DNA of 64,000 nucleotides. It comes from Halioglobus maricola (GTDB taxonomy: Bacteria; Pseudomonadota; Gammaproteobacteria; Pseudomonadales; Halieaceae). Where the stretch lies: NCBI RefSeq assembly GCF_009388985.1, contig NZ_CP036422.1:124001-188000 (forward strand), given 5' to 3'. Of this stretch, positions 51,315-59,535 are shown piece after piece (the first letter of the stretch is position 1; every line of letters begins with the position of its first letter). Both the position numbers and the translations under genes were made by a program. The notes under the pieces are model-generated. The model made no database searches. It saw only the letters and a list, made by a program, of their open reading frames with translations, and was not told the DNA's origin.

Positions 51315-53386
51315 TTGGTTCCTGGAGTGCCCAATCAATTCGCAAAAAATTGATACTGGTGATGCTGTTGGTAAGTGGCAGCGTACTGGTGTTGGCTTCA
51401 CTGGCCTTTTCCATCTCAGACTGGATGACATCGCGTGGGCATCTCAATGAAAAGTTGCGCGCTGAGGCGGGCATCATTTCCCGTAATGTTGTTTCTTCTT
51501 TGGCGTTCAGTGATCCTGCTTCAGCCGGTGAAACACTGGCGAGCCTTGGTATAGAAAGGGAACTGGTTTTTGCGGTTCTCTATGACGAACAGGGCGAAGT
51601 GTTCGCGAGTTTTGCAAACGCAGATGCAGAGTATATGGTGCCATCGGCGCGGGATCTACAGATTCCCGACGGTGTGCTCAGCGTCACTGAACCCGTTTTG
51701 CTTGATGGTCGGACCATTGGCACTGTTGTGCTGGTATCCGAAATGAAAATCTGGCAACAGCAGCAATTGCGCAAAGGTCTGTTGGCACTTCTCGTTTATG
51801 CGGTCGGCTTGCTTGTGAGTTTGTTGCTGGCATCGAGACTTCATAGGCTAGTGACGCGTCCGATCATGGAGCTGGCAGCGACTGCAAAGAAAATCACCGC
51901 GACGCGAGACTACTCCCTGCGCGCTGCACAGCAATCCGAGGATGAGACGGGTAGCCTCGTTTCCAGCTTCAATGAAATGCTCGGGGAGATTCAGGCCAGA
52001 GATAACCAGTTGCTGGAAATTCGAGAGAAGTTGGAGCAGAAGGTCGAAGAGAGAACAGCTGAGCTGCGGCGCCTTGCCGATGAATATGCCCACCAGGCTT
52101 CGCATGATGCGCTGACCGGGCTGGCCAACAGAATCACATTTGAAGATCGTTTGCAGATGGCACTTTTGAATGCTGAACGCTATAAGCACTCGGCTGCTGT
52201 TTTGTTCCTCGATTTAGACCGATTCAAGACGATAAACGATACGCTGGGGCACTCGATTGGAGACCAGTTACTGCGGCGTGTAGGTGAAAACCTGGCAGAA
52301 TGTATTCGCGAGAGCGATACGCTTGCTCGTCTTGGCGGTGATGAGTTCGCGCTATTATTGCCTCAGGCAGAGCCTGATTCGCTGAGCGATGTTGCCGAGA
52401 AGGTTATCGCTGCAGTGAACACGCCCGTTGTTATTGATGGGCATGGTCTACAGGTAAATACCAGTGTTGGCATCAGCCAGTTCCCCGAGGATGGGTGCAC
52501 AACGGGAGAAATTATCAAGAATGCCGATACCGCTATGTATGCGTCCAAAGCGCTCGGTGGCAATCGATTTGCATTCTATTCCAGCGCAATGAATCAGCGA
52601 GCAGAGCGGCGTCTGGCTCTCGAGGTCAAACTTCGCCAGGCCTGGAGTGATGGGCGTTTCCACGTCCACTATCAGCCAAAGTTTGATGTCGCTTCACTGG
52701 AAATGGTTGGGCTGGAAGCTCTTGTGCGTTTGCATGACGAGGAAGAAGGGGACATTCCTGCGTCAGAGTTCGTGCCACTTGCAGAAGAGGTGGGCATGAT
52801 CAAGAAAATCGATCTTTGGGTGATCGAAAAAGCCTGCGATGAGGTGTTGTCCTGCGGTGGTGGGGAAGTGCCGATCAAGCAACTGTCGGTAAACATTTCC
52901 CCGGGGCATTTCGTCGGCGATGAATTGTATGACGAGCTCGCCAGTATTCTCGAGCGCACCGGATTCCCGGGGGACTATCTCGAGCTCGAGATTACTGAAT
53001 CTGTGATTGGCACACAGTCGACAGATATTCACCAGCAGTTACAGCGAATCCGAAGCCTCGGTATTGAGATTGCGATTGATGACTTTGGTAAGGACTACTC
53101 GTCACTGAGCCGGCTAAAGCAGCTGCCATTGAATACGCTAAAAATTGATCGTTCGTTCATTAGCGATGTGTGTGAGACTCAGGACAACGCGACGATCGTC
53201 AGCACCATTATTCTGATGGCGCACAATCTGAATCTGAAGGTTGTTGCTGAGGGGGTTGAAACGCCCAGCCAGTACGCATTCATCAAACAGCACAACTGTC
53301 ATTCTTTCCAGGGCTATCTTTACGCAAAGCCGATGGCCATCGAAGGCATTGTGGCACTCGTAAAAAAAGCTGGTTTGGCTAGCTGA
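51311..53386 (+). CDS. Membrane GGDEF-EAL protein (YfiN-like sensor region)
   Basis: A 691-residue protein. Two transmembrane helices (about 15-35 and 155-178) flank a CHASE8-like periplasmic domain as in YfiN; a HAMP-type linker and coiled coil follow. The GGDEF domain is canonical (DLDRFKTINDTLGH, RLGGDEFALLL), so cyclase activity is expected. The EAL domain keeps GLEALVRL, LSVNISP, LELEITESV, KIDRSF and VAEGVET, but its loop reads DDFGKDYSSL instead of DDFGTGYSS. Net activity may be synthesis. YfiR and the TonB receptor upstream are its likely input. Its end overlaps the convergent kinase gene by 8 bases. Confidence 0.9.
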   Translation: MIGSWSAQSIRKKLILVMLLVSGSVLVLASLAFSISDWMTSRGHLNEKLRAEAGIISRNVVSSLAFSDPASAGETLASLGIERELVFAVLYDEQGEVFASFANADAEYMVPSARDLQIPDGVLSVTEPVLLDGRTIGTVVLVSEMKIWQQQQLRKGLLALLVYAVGLLVSLLLASRLHRLVTRPIMELAATAKKITATRDYSLRAAQQSEDETGSLVSSFNEMLGEIQARDNQLLEIREKLEQKVEERTAELRRLADEYAHQASHDALTGLANRITFEDRLQMALLNAERYKHSAAVLFLDLDRFKTINDTLGHSIGDQLLRRVGENLAECIRESDTLARLGGDEFALLLPQAEPDSLSDVAEKVIAAVNTPVVIDGHGLQVNTSVGISQFPEDGCTTGEIIKNADTAMYASKALGGNRFAFYSSAMNQRAERRLALEVKLRQAWSDGRFHVHYQPKFDVASLEMVGLEALVRLHDEEEGDIPASEFVPLAEEVGMIKKIDLWVIEKACDEVLSCGGGEVPIKQLSVNISPGHFVGDELYDELASILERTGFPGDYLELEITESVIGTQSTDIHQQLQRIRSLGIEIAIDDFGKDYSSLSRLKQLPLNTLKIDRSFISDVCETQDNATIVSTIILMAHNLNLKVVAEGVETPSQYAFIKQHNCHSFQGYLYAKPMAIEGIVALVKKAGLAS

Positions 53387-55139
53387 ACAGCAACATGAAT
53401 GTTGCCAGCTGGCTGAGGGCGAGAATGCCTGCTATCAACTTCCAGGCTCTCACCGGATCGCGGTCCATCAGGGGCCGCTGGCGATACTCAAGGTACAGCG
53501 GATTCGGATGCTTTAGCTCGTAGGCGAACTCCATTACATCGGCGTGACGACGCTCAGGCTGGTAGCGCAGGCTTTTTCGCAGCGCGCCATCAATCCAGTG
53601 AGGCACCAGCGGGTTGATTCGATAACTCTCTGTATAGTGGGTGTTGAGGAAATCCCGTGGGCTTTTGCAGTTCTCCAATTTTCCGCTGAAAGGCAACTCA
53701 CTGGTTAGCATTTCGTAGCTGATGACGGCCAGCGAGAATTGATCAGCCTGATAGTTGGGTTTGCGGCCGACCGTGTATTCGGGCGCCGAGTACTGTGCCG
53801 TGCCCAGCGCAATATCTCTCGTGATTGCTGTCTCTATTTCGCTCAGCCCCGCTGCGTGGCATGAACCGAAGTCAATGATCTTTACCTGGCCGTTGCGGTC
53901 GATCAGGATATTGTCTGGTTTGATGTCCTGATGCAGGGTCTCGCGGCGGTGAAATGCGCGAATGCCCTTGGCAATCTGGTCGATCAGATAGACAGCCTCT
54001 TCAACCGCTGGCCGGGGGTGCTCCAGCATCCAGCGAGACAGGGTGATGCTCGGTATATATTCGGTCAGGTAGTAAAGGCAGCTTTTAGGCCGGTCAGTTT
54101 CCACCACCTTGATGACATAGGGGCTATTGATGCGATTGCCTATCCAGCTCTCCAGCACGAATCGTTCGATGTAAGCCGGATCGTCGTCAAAATTCACCGA
54201 GGGCGTCTTCATGCAAAACTGCGCCCCGGATTCAACATCCTCTACCTGGTAGATCTGGCTGCGATTGCTGGCGTGTAGCTCGCGCACAACCCGATAGCCA
54301 TCGAGAATCATGCCCTCCTCGAGAAAGGGCGGAAAACTGAGCTCCGTCAGGCGCTTCACAACGTCATCGATGCCCGCCGCGGGTAGCTGATCCACACGTA
54401 TTAGCTGGCAGCTCAGGTTATCTTTGCTGCCCGCTGCAAAAGCGGCGTCAGCCAATGCCTTGCAAGCGAGATCGAGATCGAGATCGGCCGTTAGCTCGCG
54501 CAACATATACTCCATGCGATCGCGCCCCAGCACATCGTGAATGCCGTCTGTGGTCAGCAGATACAGGTCGTTGGTTTCGATGCTGAGACTGCGATAATCC
54601 ATTTCCAGATGCACATCCAGCCCAAGCGCTCGGCTCAGGTAGCTGTGTTTCTCTGACACTCGGGTGGTGTGGTCGTCTGTGATTTGCTCTAGCGACCCGT
54701 TGCGCATCTGGTAGATGCGGCTGTCGCCGGCATGAAAGAGGTGCGCTTGTTGAGATTTCAGCACTAAAGCGCTGAAAGTAGTGACAAAGCCGCGGGTATT
54801 GTCCGCAAAACTTCGGCCGCGGCTATAGAGCCAGCGATTGAGTGCGGTGAGCACCTGTTGGGCCGATTTCTTCACACTCCATGACTCCGGGGTGGAGAAA
54901 TAGTCTGATAGGAAGTTGGTCACTGAGGTCTGGCTGGCTTCCTTGCCGGCCTCGGCAGCGCTCACGCCGTCAGCGATGATGGCTACAGCGCCCTTCGTTG
55001 TCAGTAGATTGCCATCTGGAATACGGATACCTATAGCATCTTCGTTCTCGGCTTTGCGTCCGGCCGCGGAGTACTGGCCAACCCTCAGGGCGAGGTCTCC
55101 GCTTAGGTGCTTTACCTGACTTGCGTCGGACGCCGTCAT
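53379..55139 (-). CDS. Fused PP2C phosphatase / Ser-Thr protein kinase
   Basis: A 586-residue protein. Residues ~15-240 are a PP2C domain (KAENEDAIGIRIP, AIIADGVSAAEAGK, LLTTDGIHDVLGRD, SKDNLSCQLIRV). Residues ~265-545 are a Hanks-type kinase with HQDIKPDNILIDRNGQVKIIDFGSC (HRD appears as HQD) and GTAQYSAPEYTVG. One C-terminal transmembrane helix follows (LIAGILALSQLATFMLLF). The same fused gene sits beside the nitrate transporter and nirBD in pseudomonads, so a link with nitrate transport is likely but its target is unknown. It starts 9 bases after the narK stop. Confidence 0.92.
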   Translation of the reverse strand: MTASDASQVKHLSGDLALRVGQYSAAGRKAENEDAIGIRIPDGNLLTTKGAVAIIADGVSAAEAGKEASQTSVTNFLSDYFSTPESWSVKKSAQQVLTALNRWLYSRGRSFADNTRGFVTTFSALVLKSQQAHLFHAGDSRIYQMRNGSLEQITDDHTTRVSEKHSYLSRALGLDVHLEMDYRSLSIETNDLYLLTTDGIHDVLGRDRMEYMLRELTADLDLDLACKALADAAFAAGSKDNLSCQLIRVDQLPAAGIDDVVKRLTELSFPPFLEEGMILDGYRVVRELHASNRSQIYQVEDVESGAQFCMKTPSVNFDDDPAYIERFVLESWIGNRINSPYVIKVVETDRPKSCLYYLTEYIPSITLSRWMLEHPRPAVEEAVYLIDQIAKGIRAFHRRETLHQDIKPDNILIDRNGQVKIIDFGSCHAAGLSEIETAITRDIALGTAQYSAPEYTVGRKPNYQADQFSLAVISYEMLTSELPFSGKLENCKSPRDFLNTHYTESYRINPLVPHWIDGALRKSLRYQPERRHADVMEFAYELKHPNPLYLEYRQRPLMDRDPVRAWKLIAGILALSQLATFMLLFS

Positions 55140-55148
55140 GCTCTTCCT

Positions 55149-56615
55149 TTATGCAACATCGATCAGTTGTACTGTGCCGTCGGGTAGTACTTCTTGCATC
55201 TGGCCGGCGGGTTCGTCGATGAATTGTACGATGACAAAGCATACCGCTGCACTGGCTGCGATAATGGTGAAGAACGTCGAAGCGTCAACAAAAGACAACA
55301 CAGTGAGGTAGGTCACTGCACCGACGTTGCCAAATGCGCCCGCCATGCCGGCAATCTGTCCGGTCATCCGGCGTTTGATCAGAGGCACCATGGCAAAAAC
55401 CGCGCCTTCGCCAGCTTGCACGAAAAAAGAGCAGCACATGGTGGCGAGCACAGCCAGCGGAATCATCCACGTGGCGTCGACTCGGGCCATGACCAGATAG
55501 CCCACAGCAAGGCCGGCAATGAGGAATGACAGGGAGCGTTTTCGTCCAAAGCGATCGGAAAAATAACCGCCTGATGGGCGCGCCACCAGATTCATAAAGG
55601 CGAAGCCAGAGGCCAGCAGGCCGGCTTTAACTGCCCCCAGTTCAAACGTTTCCATGAAAAAAAGCGGCAGCATGGAGACCACTGCCAGCTCTGAGCCAAA
55701 GGTGACAAAGTAAGCCCAGTTGAGAGCAGCTACCTGCTTGAACTTGTACTTCTCAATCTCGGGCACGCCGTCGCGTAGATGCTCCTTGTTTACTTTCCAG
55801 ATCTGGCTGGTCTGGAAGATGAACAGGCCAATCAGGATTGCGTACATCGAGTAAGTTGCTGATGCCGACAACAGCCCCAGATTGGTAGGTGACAGGCGCC
55901 AGCTAAGTATTGCCAGGGCGAGGTATAGCGGTACGGTCATGCCGATATAGAAGTACAGATCCCGGTAGGAGCTGACTTCCAGTCCACCGGTCTTCTTTGG
56001 TTTGAAGTAGGTGGAACCTTTGGGCGTATTACGCGCGCGCCAGTAATAGATGATGCCATAGCCAAAGGACATCAGGCCGGCCATGGCAATGGCGTAACGC
56101 CAACCGTCCTCGCCTCCCACCATCAAGGCAACGGTGGGTAAAGTCATCGCGGCTGCGGCGGAGCCAAAGTTGCCCCAGCCGCCGTAGATGCCCTGTGCCA
56201 TGCCTACCTGCTTGGCAGGAAACCATTCGCTTACCATCCGGATCCCGATGACAAACCCAGCGCCAACGAATCCGCCGAGAAAGCGGAACAGGGCGAGCAT
56301 TTCGTAGCTGTCCGCAAAGGCGAACCCCCAGCAGAAGAACGAGGAAAGGATGAGCAGCGAGCTGAACACCACGCGTGGGCCGTACTTATCGACCAACATG
56401 CCAACCACGATGCGTGCAGGAATGGTGAGCGCCACATTGAGCATGAGCAGCGCTTTCACCTGAGGTGTGGTGAGGTCGAAAGCTTCCTTGATGTGTGCCA
56501 TCAAGGGTGCATGGCTGAACCACACGACAAAGGTGATAAAGAATGCGAACCAGGTCAGGTGCAGGGTGCGGATGGATGGGTTGGCAAAGTCGAGGACTTT
56601 GACGGGGCTGCTCAT
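55149..56615 (-). CDS. narK: MFS nitrate/nitrite transporter NarK/NasA type
   Basis: A 488-residue protein with 12 membrane helices. The ATG at 56615 has AAGGAGG 7 bases upstream; a longer frame to 56867 covers the promoter and is rejected. [25 protein letters not shown], the nitrate signature region [16 protein letters not shown] in helix 5 and the second one, [37 protein letters not shown], in helix 11 are clear. It imports nitrate across the inner membrane, giving a second route beside NrtABD. It has a sigma-54 promoter and is cotranscribed with the kinase/phosphatase. Confidence 0.94.
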   Translation of the reverse strand: MSSPVKVLDFANPSIRTLHLTWFAFFITFVVWFSHAPLMAHIKEAFDLTTPQVKALLMLNVALTIPARIVVGMLVDKYGPRVVFSSLLILSSFFCWGFAFADSYEMLALFRFLGGFVGAGFVIGIRMVSEWFPAKQVGMAQGIYGGWGNFGSAAAAMTLPTVALMVGGEDGWRYAIAMAGLMSFGYGIIYYWRARNTPKGSTYFKPKKTGGLEVSSYRDLYFYIGMTVPLYLALAILSWRLSPTNLGLLSASATYSMYAILIGLFIFQTSQIWKVNKEHLRDGVPEIEKYKFKQVAALNWAYFVTFGSELAVVSMLPLFFMETFELGAVKAGLLASGFAFMNLVARPSGGYFSDRFGRKRSLSFLIAGLAVGYLVMARVDATWMIPLAVLATMCCSFFVQAGEGAVFAMVPLIKRRMTGQIAGMAGAFGNVGAVTYLTVLSFVDASTFFTIIAASAAVCFVIVQFIDEPAGQMQEVLPDGTVQLIDVA

Positions 56616-56681
56616 GACAGAGCCTCCTTGGCAGTTAAAAGGGGATTCGAAAATTACTCGAGGGAATCTTGCTGGGTTACA

Positions 56682-56695
56682 ACCCGCCGTTGGGT
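56682..56695 (-). promoter_or_regulatory. Hexaloop hairpin in the narK leader
   Basis: ACCC-AACGGC-GGGU on the minus strand (56695-56682) is a 4-bp stem with a hexaloop carrying A1 and G4, about 7 bases from the predicted narK start point. Its GGGU can instead pair with the following ACCC (GGGU-UGUA-ACCC). Only one such hexaloop fits in the 86-base leader, and no strong terminator follows, so NasT control here is tentative. Confidence 0.4.
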
Positions 56696-56700
56696 CGAAT

Positions 56701-56716
56701 AGGCATGGGATTTGCA
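56701..56716 (+). promoter_or_regulatory. Possible sigma-54 promoter towards nirB
   Basis: AGGCATGGGATTTGCA keeps GG-N10-GC (56702-56703, 56714-56715) and TTGCA but has A instead of T before GG. It shares its -12 GC with the narK promoter on the other strand. Start would be near 56727, giving a 260-base nirB leader. A different nirB promoter is possible. Confidence 0.42.
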
Positions 56717-56728
56717 ATGAATATGCCA
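56713..56728 (-). promoter_or_regulatory. Sigma-54 promoter of narK
   Basis: TGGCATATTCATTGCA on the minus strand (GG 56727-56726, GC 56715-56714) matches TGGCA-N6-TTGCA with the exact spacing needed. Transcription would start near 56702, 87 bases before the narK ATG. Two NtrC-like sites lie 134 and 166 bp upstream. Confidence 0.7.
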
Positions 56729-56752
56729 AGCGCGCGGATTTTCCGTCGTTGT

Positions 56753-56778
56753 GCCCCGAAACCGTGCGGTTTCGGGGC
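56753..56778. other. Strong hairpin in the narK-nirB intergenic region
   Basis: GCCCCGAAACC (56753-56763) and GGTTTCGGGGC (56768-56778) are perfect 11-base arms with a four-base loop. No T tract follows on either strand. It would lie in the nirB leader and between the narK promoter and the NtrC-like sites. Confidence 0.75.
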
Positions 56779-56815
56779 TTATCAGCGACAGCGTGCACTA
56801 AAATCAGGATATGAC

Positions 56816-56858
56816 TCCAATGGTGGATGCGCGGAAAAGGTGCGTGTGCGCCTCTTTT
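56816..56858 (+). promoter_or_regulatory. Possible ANTAR-type attenuator in the nirB leader
   Basis: UCC-AAUGGU-GGA (56816-56827) is a 3-bp stem with an A1/G4 hexaloop. Its 3' arm begins GGATGCGC (56825-56832), which can pair with GCGCCTC (56848-56854, one mismatch); alternatively GGTGC-GTGT-GCGCC (56839-56852) forms a short stem. TCTTTT (56853-56858) follows. A weak upstream hexaloop GCG-ACAGCG-TGC (near 56783-56794) could be P1. Stems are short, so this is a hypothesis. Confidence 0.4.
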
Positions 56859-56875
56859 ACGCACCATTTAGGTGC
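56828..56875. promoter_or_regulatory. Two NtrC-like binding sites
   Basis: GCACC-ATTTA-GGTGC (56861-56875) is a perfect match to the symmetric core of the NtrC consensus TGCACC-N5-GGTGCA. TGCGCG-GAAAA-GGTGCG (56828-56844) is a weaker second site. Centres are 32 bp apart, three helical turns, like the glnA enhancer. They lie 134 and 166 bp upstream of the predicted narK start. Confidence 0.55.
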
Positions 56876-56986
56876 TCTTCCGCTCCTCTTTTCCTACGCA
56901 GTCTTGCCCACCGGGCAATCCTTTTCGCTTTGAAAAAAGCCAAGTTGCGGTTTAGGCCGCCCAGACGAAATGACAGGCAGAACCAT

Positions 56987-59521
56987 ATGACACAACAACT
57001 GGTAGTAGTAGGTAACGGCCCCGTGGGGCACCGGGTGGTAGAGCAGGTGGTCGCCGCCGGTGGGGATTGGAGTATCACGGTTTTCGGGGAGGAGCCGCGG
57101 GTCGCCTATGACCGGGTACATCTTACGGGATGGTTCGAACAGCGCAGTGCAGAGCCACTGAATATGGTTGCGCCCGGCTTCTATGAGGAAAACGCCATTA
57201 GCTGCCACGTCGGCGACAAGGTTGTCGCTGTGGATCTCGCAGCGAAAACGGTGACGTCTGCAAACGGCGTGGTCGTGCACTACGACAAACTTGTGCTGGC
57301 CACGGGCTCATTTCCCTTCGTACCACCTGTCCCGGGGCATGAACGTGACAACTGCTTCGTCTATCGCACCATCGAAGATCTTGAAGCGATTACTGCTGCT
57401 TCCGAAGGCGCGAAGATCGGTACCGTGGTTGGCGGTGGCCTATTGGGCCTTGAGGCAGCCAAGGCCCTGCATGATCTCGGCTTGGAAACACATGTTGTTG
57501 AATTCGCCCCCAGGCTAATGGCCGTGCAGGTGGACGATGGCGGTGGCGCACTGCTGAAGAAAAAGATTGAAGAGCTCGGCGTGTGTGTGCACACGAGCAA
57601 GAATACCCAACAGATCACTGACGGCGATGGCGCGGTGCACAAGATGTGCTTTGCCGACGAGACCGAGTTGAATACGGATCTCATTGTGTTCTCGGCCGGT
57701 ATCCGCCCGCAGGATGAGTTGGCTCGCTCAAGCGGCCTGGCCATCGGTGAGCGCGGCGGTATTGAAGTCAACAATTTCTGCCAGACATCCGATAGTGATG
57801 TTTATGCTGTTGGTGAAAACGCCTTATGGAATGGCCGAATTTTCGGGCTTATCGCGCCGGGAAATACCATGGCTCAGGTAGCCGCTGAGCATATCTGTGG
57901 CACCGGCGTCACCGAGTTTACCGGCGCCGATATGTCGACCAAGCTGAAACTCATGGGAGTGGACGTGGCTTCTGTCGGCGATGCCCATGGCAAAACCGAG
58001 GGCGCTCTGAACTACACCTATATCAATGAAGTTGAGCAGGTATATAAAAAGATAGTTGTATCCGCGGACAAGAAACATCTGCTCGGTGCGGTATTGGTTG
58101 GGGATGCAGAAGAGTACGGCAACCTGCTGCAGTTCGCCCTGAACCAGATTGAGCTCCCCGACCAGCCTGACGCGATGATACTTCCAAGCGTCGATGGTGC
58201 GGCCTCCGCGCTTGGCGTCGATGCGCTGCCGGACACTGCCACTATTTGCTCCTGTAATAATGTGAGCAAGGGCGATCTGGTTGCGGCAGTGGCTGGCGGC
58301 TGCTGTCAGTTGGGTGATCTAAAGAGTGAGACCACTGCAGCGACGGGCTGCGGCGGCTGCACCGCACTGGTAACCCAGGTTATGAACGCAGAGCTCGAAA
58401 ATCTCGGCTATGAGGTGAATACCGATATCTGTGAGCACTTCCCATACACTCGCCAGGACCTCTACAGCCTGATCCGGGTGGAGAATATCCGCAGCTTCGA
58501 TGAATTGCTCGACCAGCATGGTCATGGTCAGGGCTGTGACATTTGTAAACCTGCTGTTGCGTCCATTCTGGCTACCTGCTGGAACGACTATGTCCTGGAG
58601 AAAGAACATCAGGGGTTGCAGGACACCAATGACCGCTTTCTCGCCAATATGCAGAAGGACGGCACTTACTCGGTGGTGCCTCGCGTGCCAGGCGGAGAGA
58701 TCACACCGGACAAACTCATCGTGCTGGGTGAGGTCGCCAAGAAATACGATCTTTATACCAAAATCACTGGCGGCCAGAGGGTGGACTTATTCGGTGCTCG
58801 CATGGAGCAACTCCCGGTGATCTGGGCCGAACTTATCGATGCTGGATTTGAGACCGGCCACGCCTACGGCAAGTCACTGCGGACTGTTAAATCCTGTGTC
58901 GGTTCTACCTGGTGTCGCTACGGAGTGCAGGATTCTGTAGGTATGGCCATTGACCTGGAAGACCGCTACAAGGGGCTGCGCTCACCGCACAAACTCAAGA
59001 TGGCGGTGTCCGGCTGTACGCGAGAGTGTGCTGAGGCACAGTGCAAGGACGTGGGGGTGATTGCCACCGAGAAAGGCTGGAACATGTATGTGTGTGGTAA
59101 CGGCGGCATGAAACCTCGTCACGCCGACCTGTTCGCTACCGATCTGGATGATGAAACCCTTGTCCGTTATATCGATCGCTTCTTCATGTTCTACGTACGG
59201 ACCGCGGACCGGCTACAGCGTACGTCGGTGTGGATGGAGAATCTCGAAGGCGGCCTTGAGTACCTGCAAAAAGTCATTATCGAAGATAGCCTGGGGATAG
59301 CCACAGAACTGGAAGAGCAGATGGCCGCGGTGGTCGGTACCTACCAGTGTGAATGGAAGACCACTATCGAAGATCCTGAAAAGGTAGCCCGGTTTAATCA
59401 TTTCGTGAATTCCGACGCCACTGACGACAATGTGGTGTTCGTGCGTGAGCGTGAGCAGATTCGTCCAGCCACGGCAGAAGAAAAGTGTGACCCGGCCGAT
59501 GTGCTGGCGACTGCGTCCTAG
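56987..59521 (+). CDS. nirB: NADH-dependent nitrite reductase large subunit NirB
   Basis: An 844-residue protein from the ATG 56987; a long upstream extension covers regulatory DNA and is rejected. Domains in order: FAD/NAD oxidoreductase (VVVGNGPVGHRVVE, GTVVGGGLLGLEAAKAL), BFD [2Fe-2S] (CSCNNVSKGDLV...CGGC) near 415-455, a second CDICKP segment, ferredoxin-like sulphite/nitrite reductase half-domain, and the siroheme/[4Fe-4S] site CVGSTWCRYG plus SGCTRECAEAQCKDVG. It reduces nitrite to ammonium with NADH in the cytoplasm. nirD follows by 14 bases. Confidence 0.96.
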   Translation: MTQQLVVVGNGPVGHRVVEQVVAAGGDWSITVFGEEPRVAYDRVHLTGWFEQRSAEPLNMVAPGFYEENAISCHVGDKVVAVDLAAKTVTSANGVVVHYDKLVLATGSFPFVPPVPGHERDNCFVYRTIEDLEAITAASEGAKIGTVVGGGLLGLEAAKALHDLGLETHVVEFAPRLMAVQVDDGGGALLKKKIEELGVCVHTSKNTQQITDGDGAVHKMCFADETELNTDLIVFSAGIRPQDELARSSGLAIGERGGIEVNNFCQTSDSDVYAVGENALWNGRIFGLIAPGNTMAQVAAEHICGTGVTEFTGADMSTKLKLMGVDVASVGDAHGKTEGALNYTYINEVEQVYKKIVVSADKKHLLGAVLVGDAEEYGNLLQFALNQIELPDQPDAMILPSVDGAASALGVDALPDTATICSCNNVSKGDLVAAVAGGCCQLGDLKSETTAATGCGGCTALVTQVMNAELENLGYEVNTDICEHFPYTRQDLYSLIRVENIRSFDELLDQHGHGQGCDICKPAVASILATCWNDYVLEKEHQGLQDTNDRFLANMQKDGTYSVVPRVPGGEITPDKLIVLGEVAKKYDLYTKITGGQRVDLFGARMEQLPVIWAELIDAGFETGHAYGKSLRTVKSCVGSTWCRYGVQDSVGMAIDLEDRYKGLRSPHKLKMAVSGCTRECAEAQCKDVGVIATEKGWNMYVCGNGGMKPRHADLFATDLDDETLVRYIDRFFMFYVRTADRLQRTSVWMENLEGGLEYLQKVIIEDSLGIATELEEQMAAVVGTYQCEWKTTIEDPEKVARFNHFVNSDATDDNVVFVREREQIRPATAEEKCDPADVLATAS

Positions 59522-59535
59522 GAGAGGTGGATAAA

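Noticed and set aside
56616..56867. 84-residue N-terminal extension of the MFS nitrate transporter
   Set aside because: The ATG at 56615 has an optimal ribosome-binding site and the extension covers the sigma-54 promoter.
56669..56986. 106-residue N-terminal extension of NirB
   Set aside because: It translates the NtrC-like sites and hairpins; family members start at the MTQQLVVVGNGP equivalent.
56879..56986. A second sigma-54 promoter closer to nirB
   Set aside because: The best candidate, GGCAATCCTTTTCGC, has an 11-base rather than 10-base gap.
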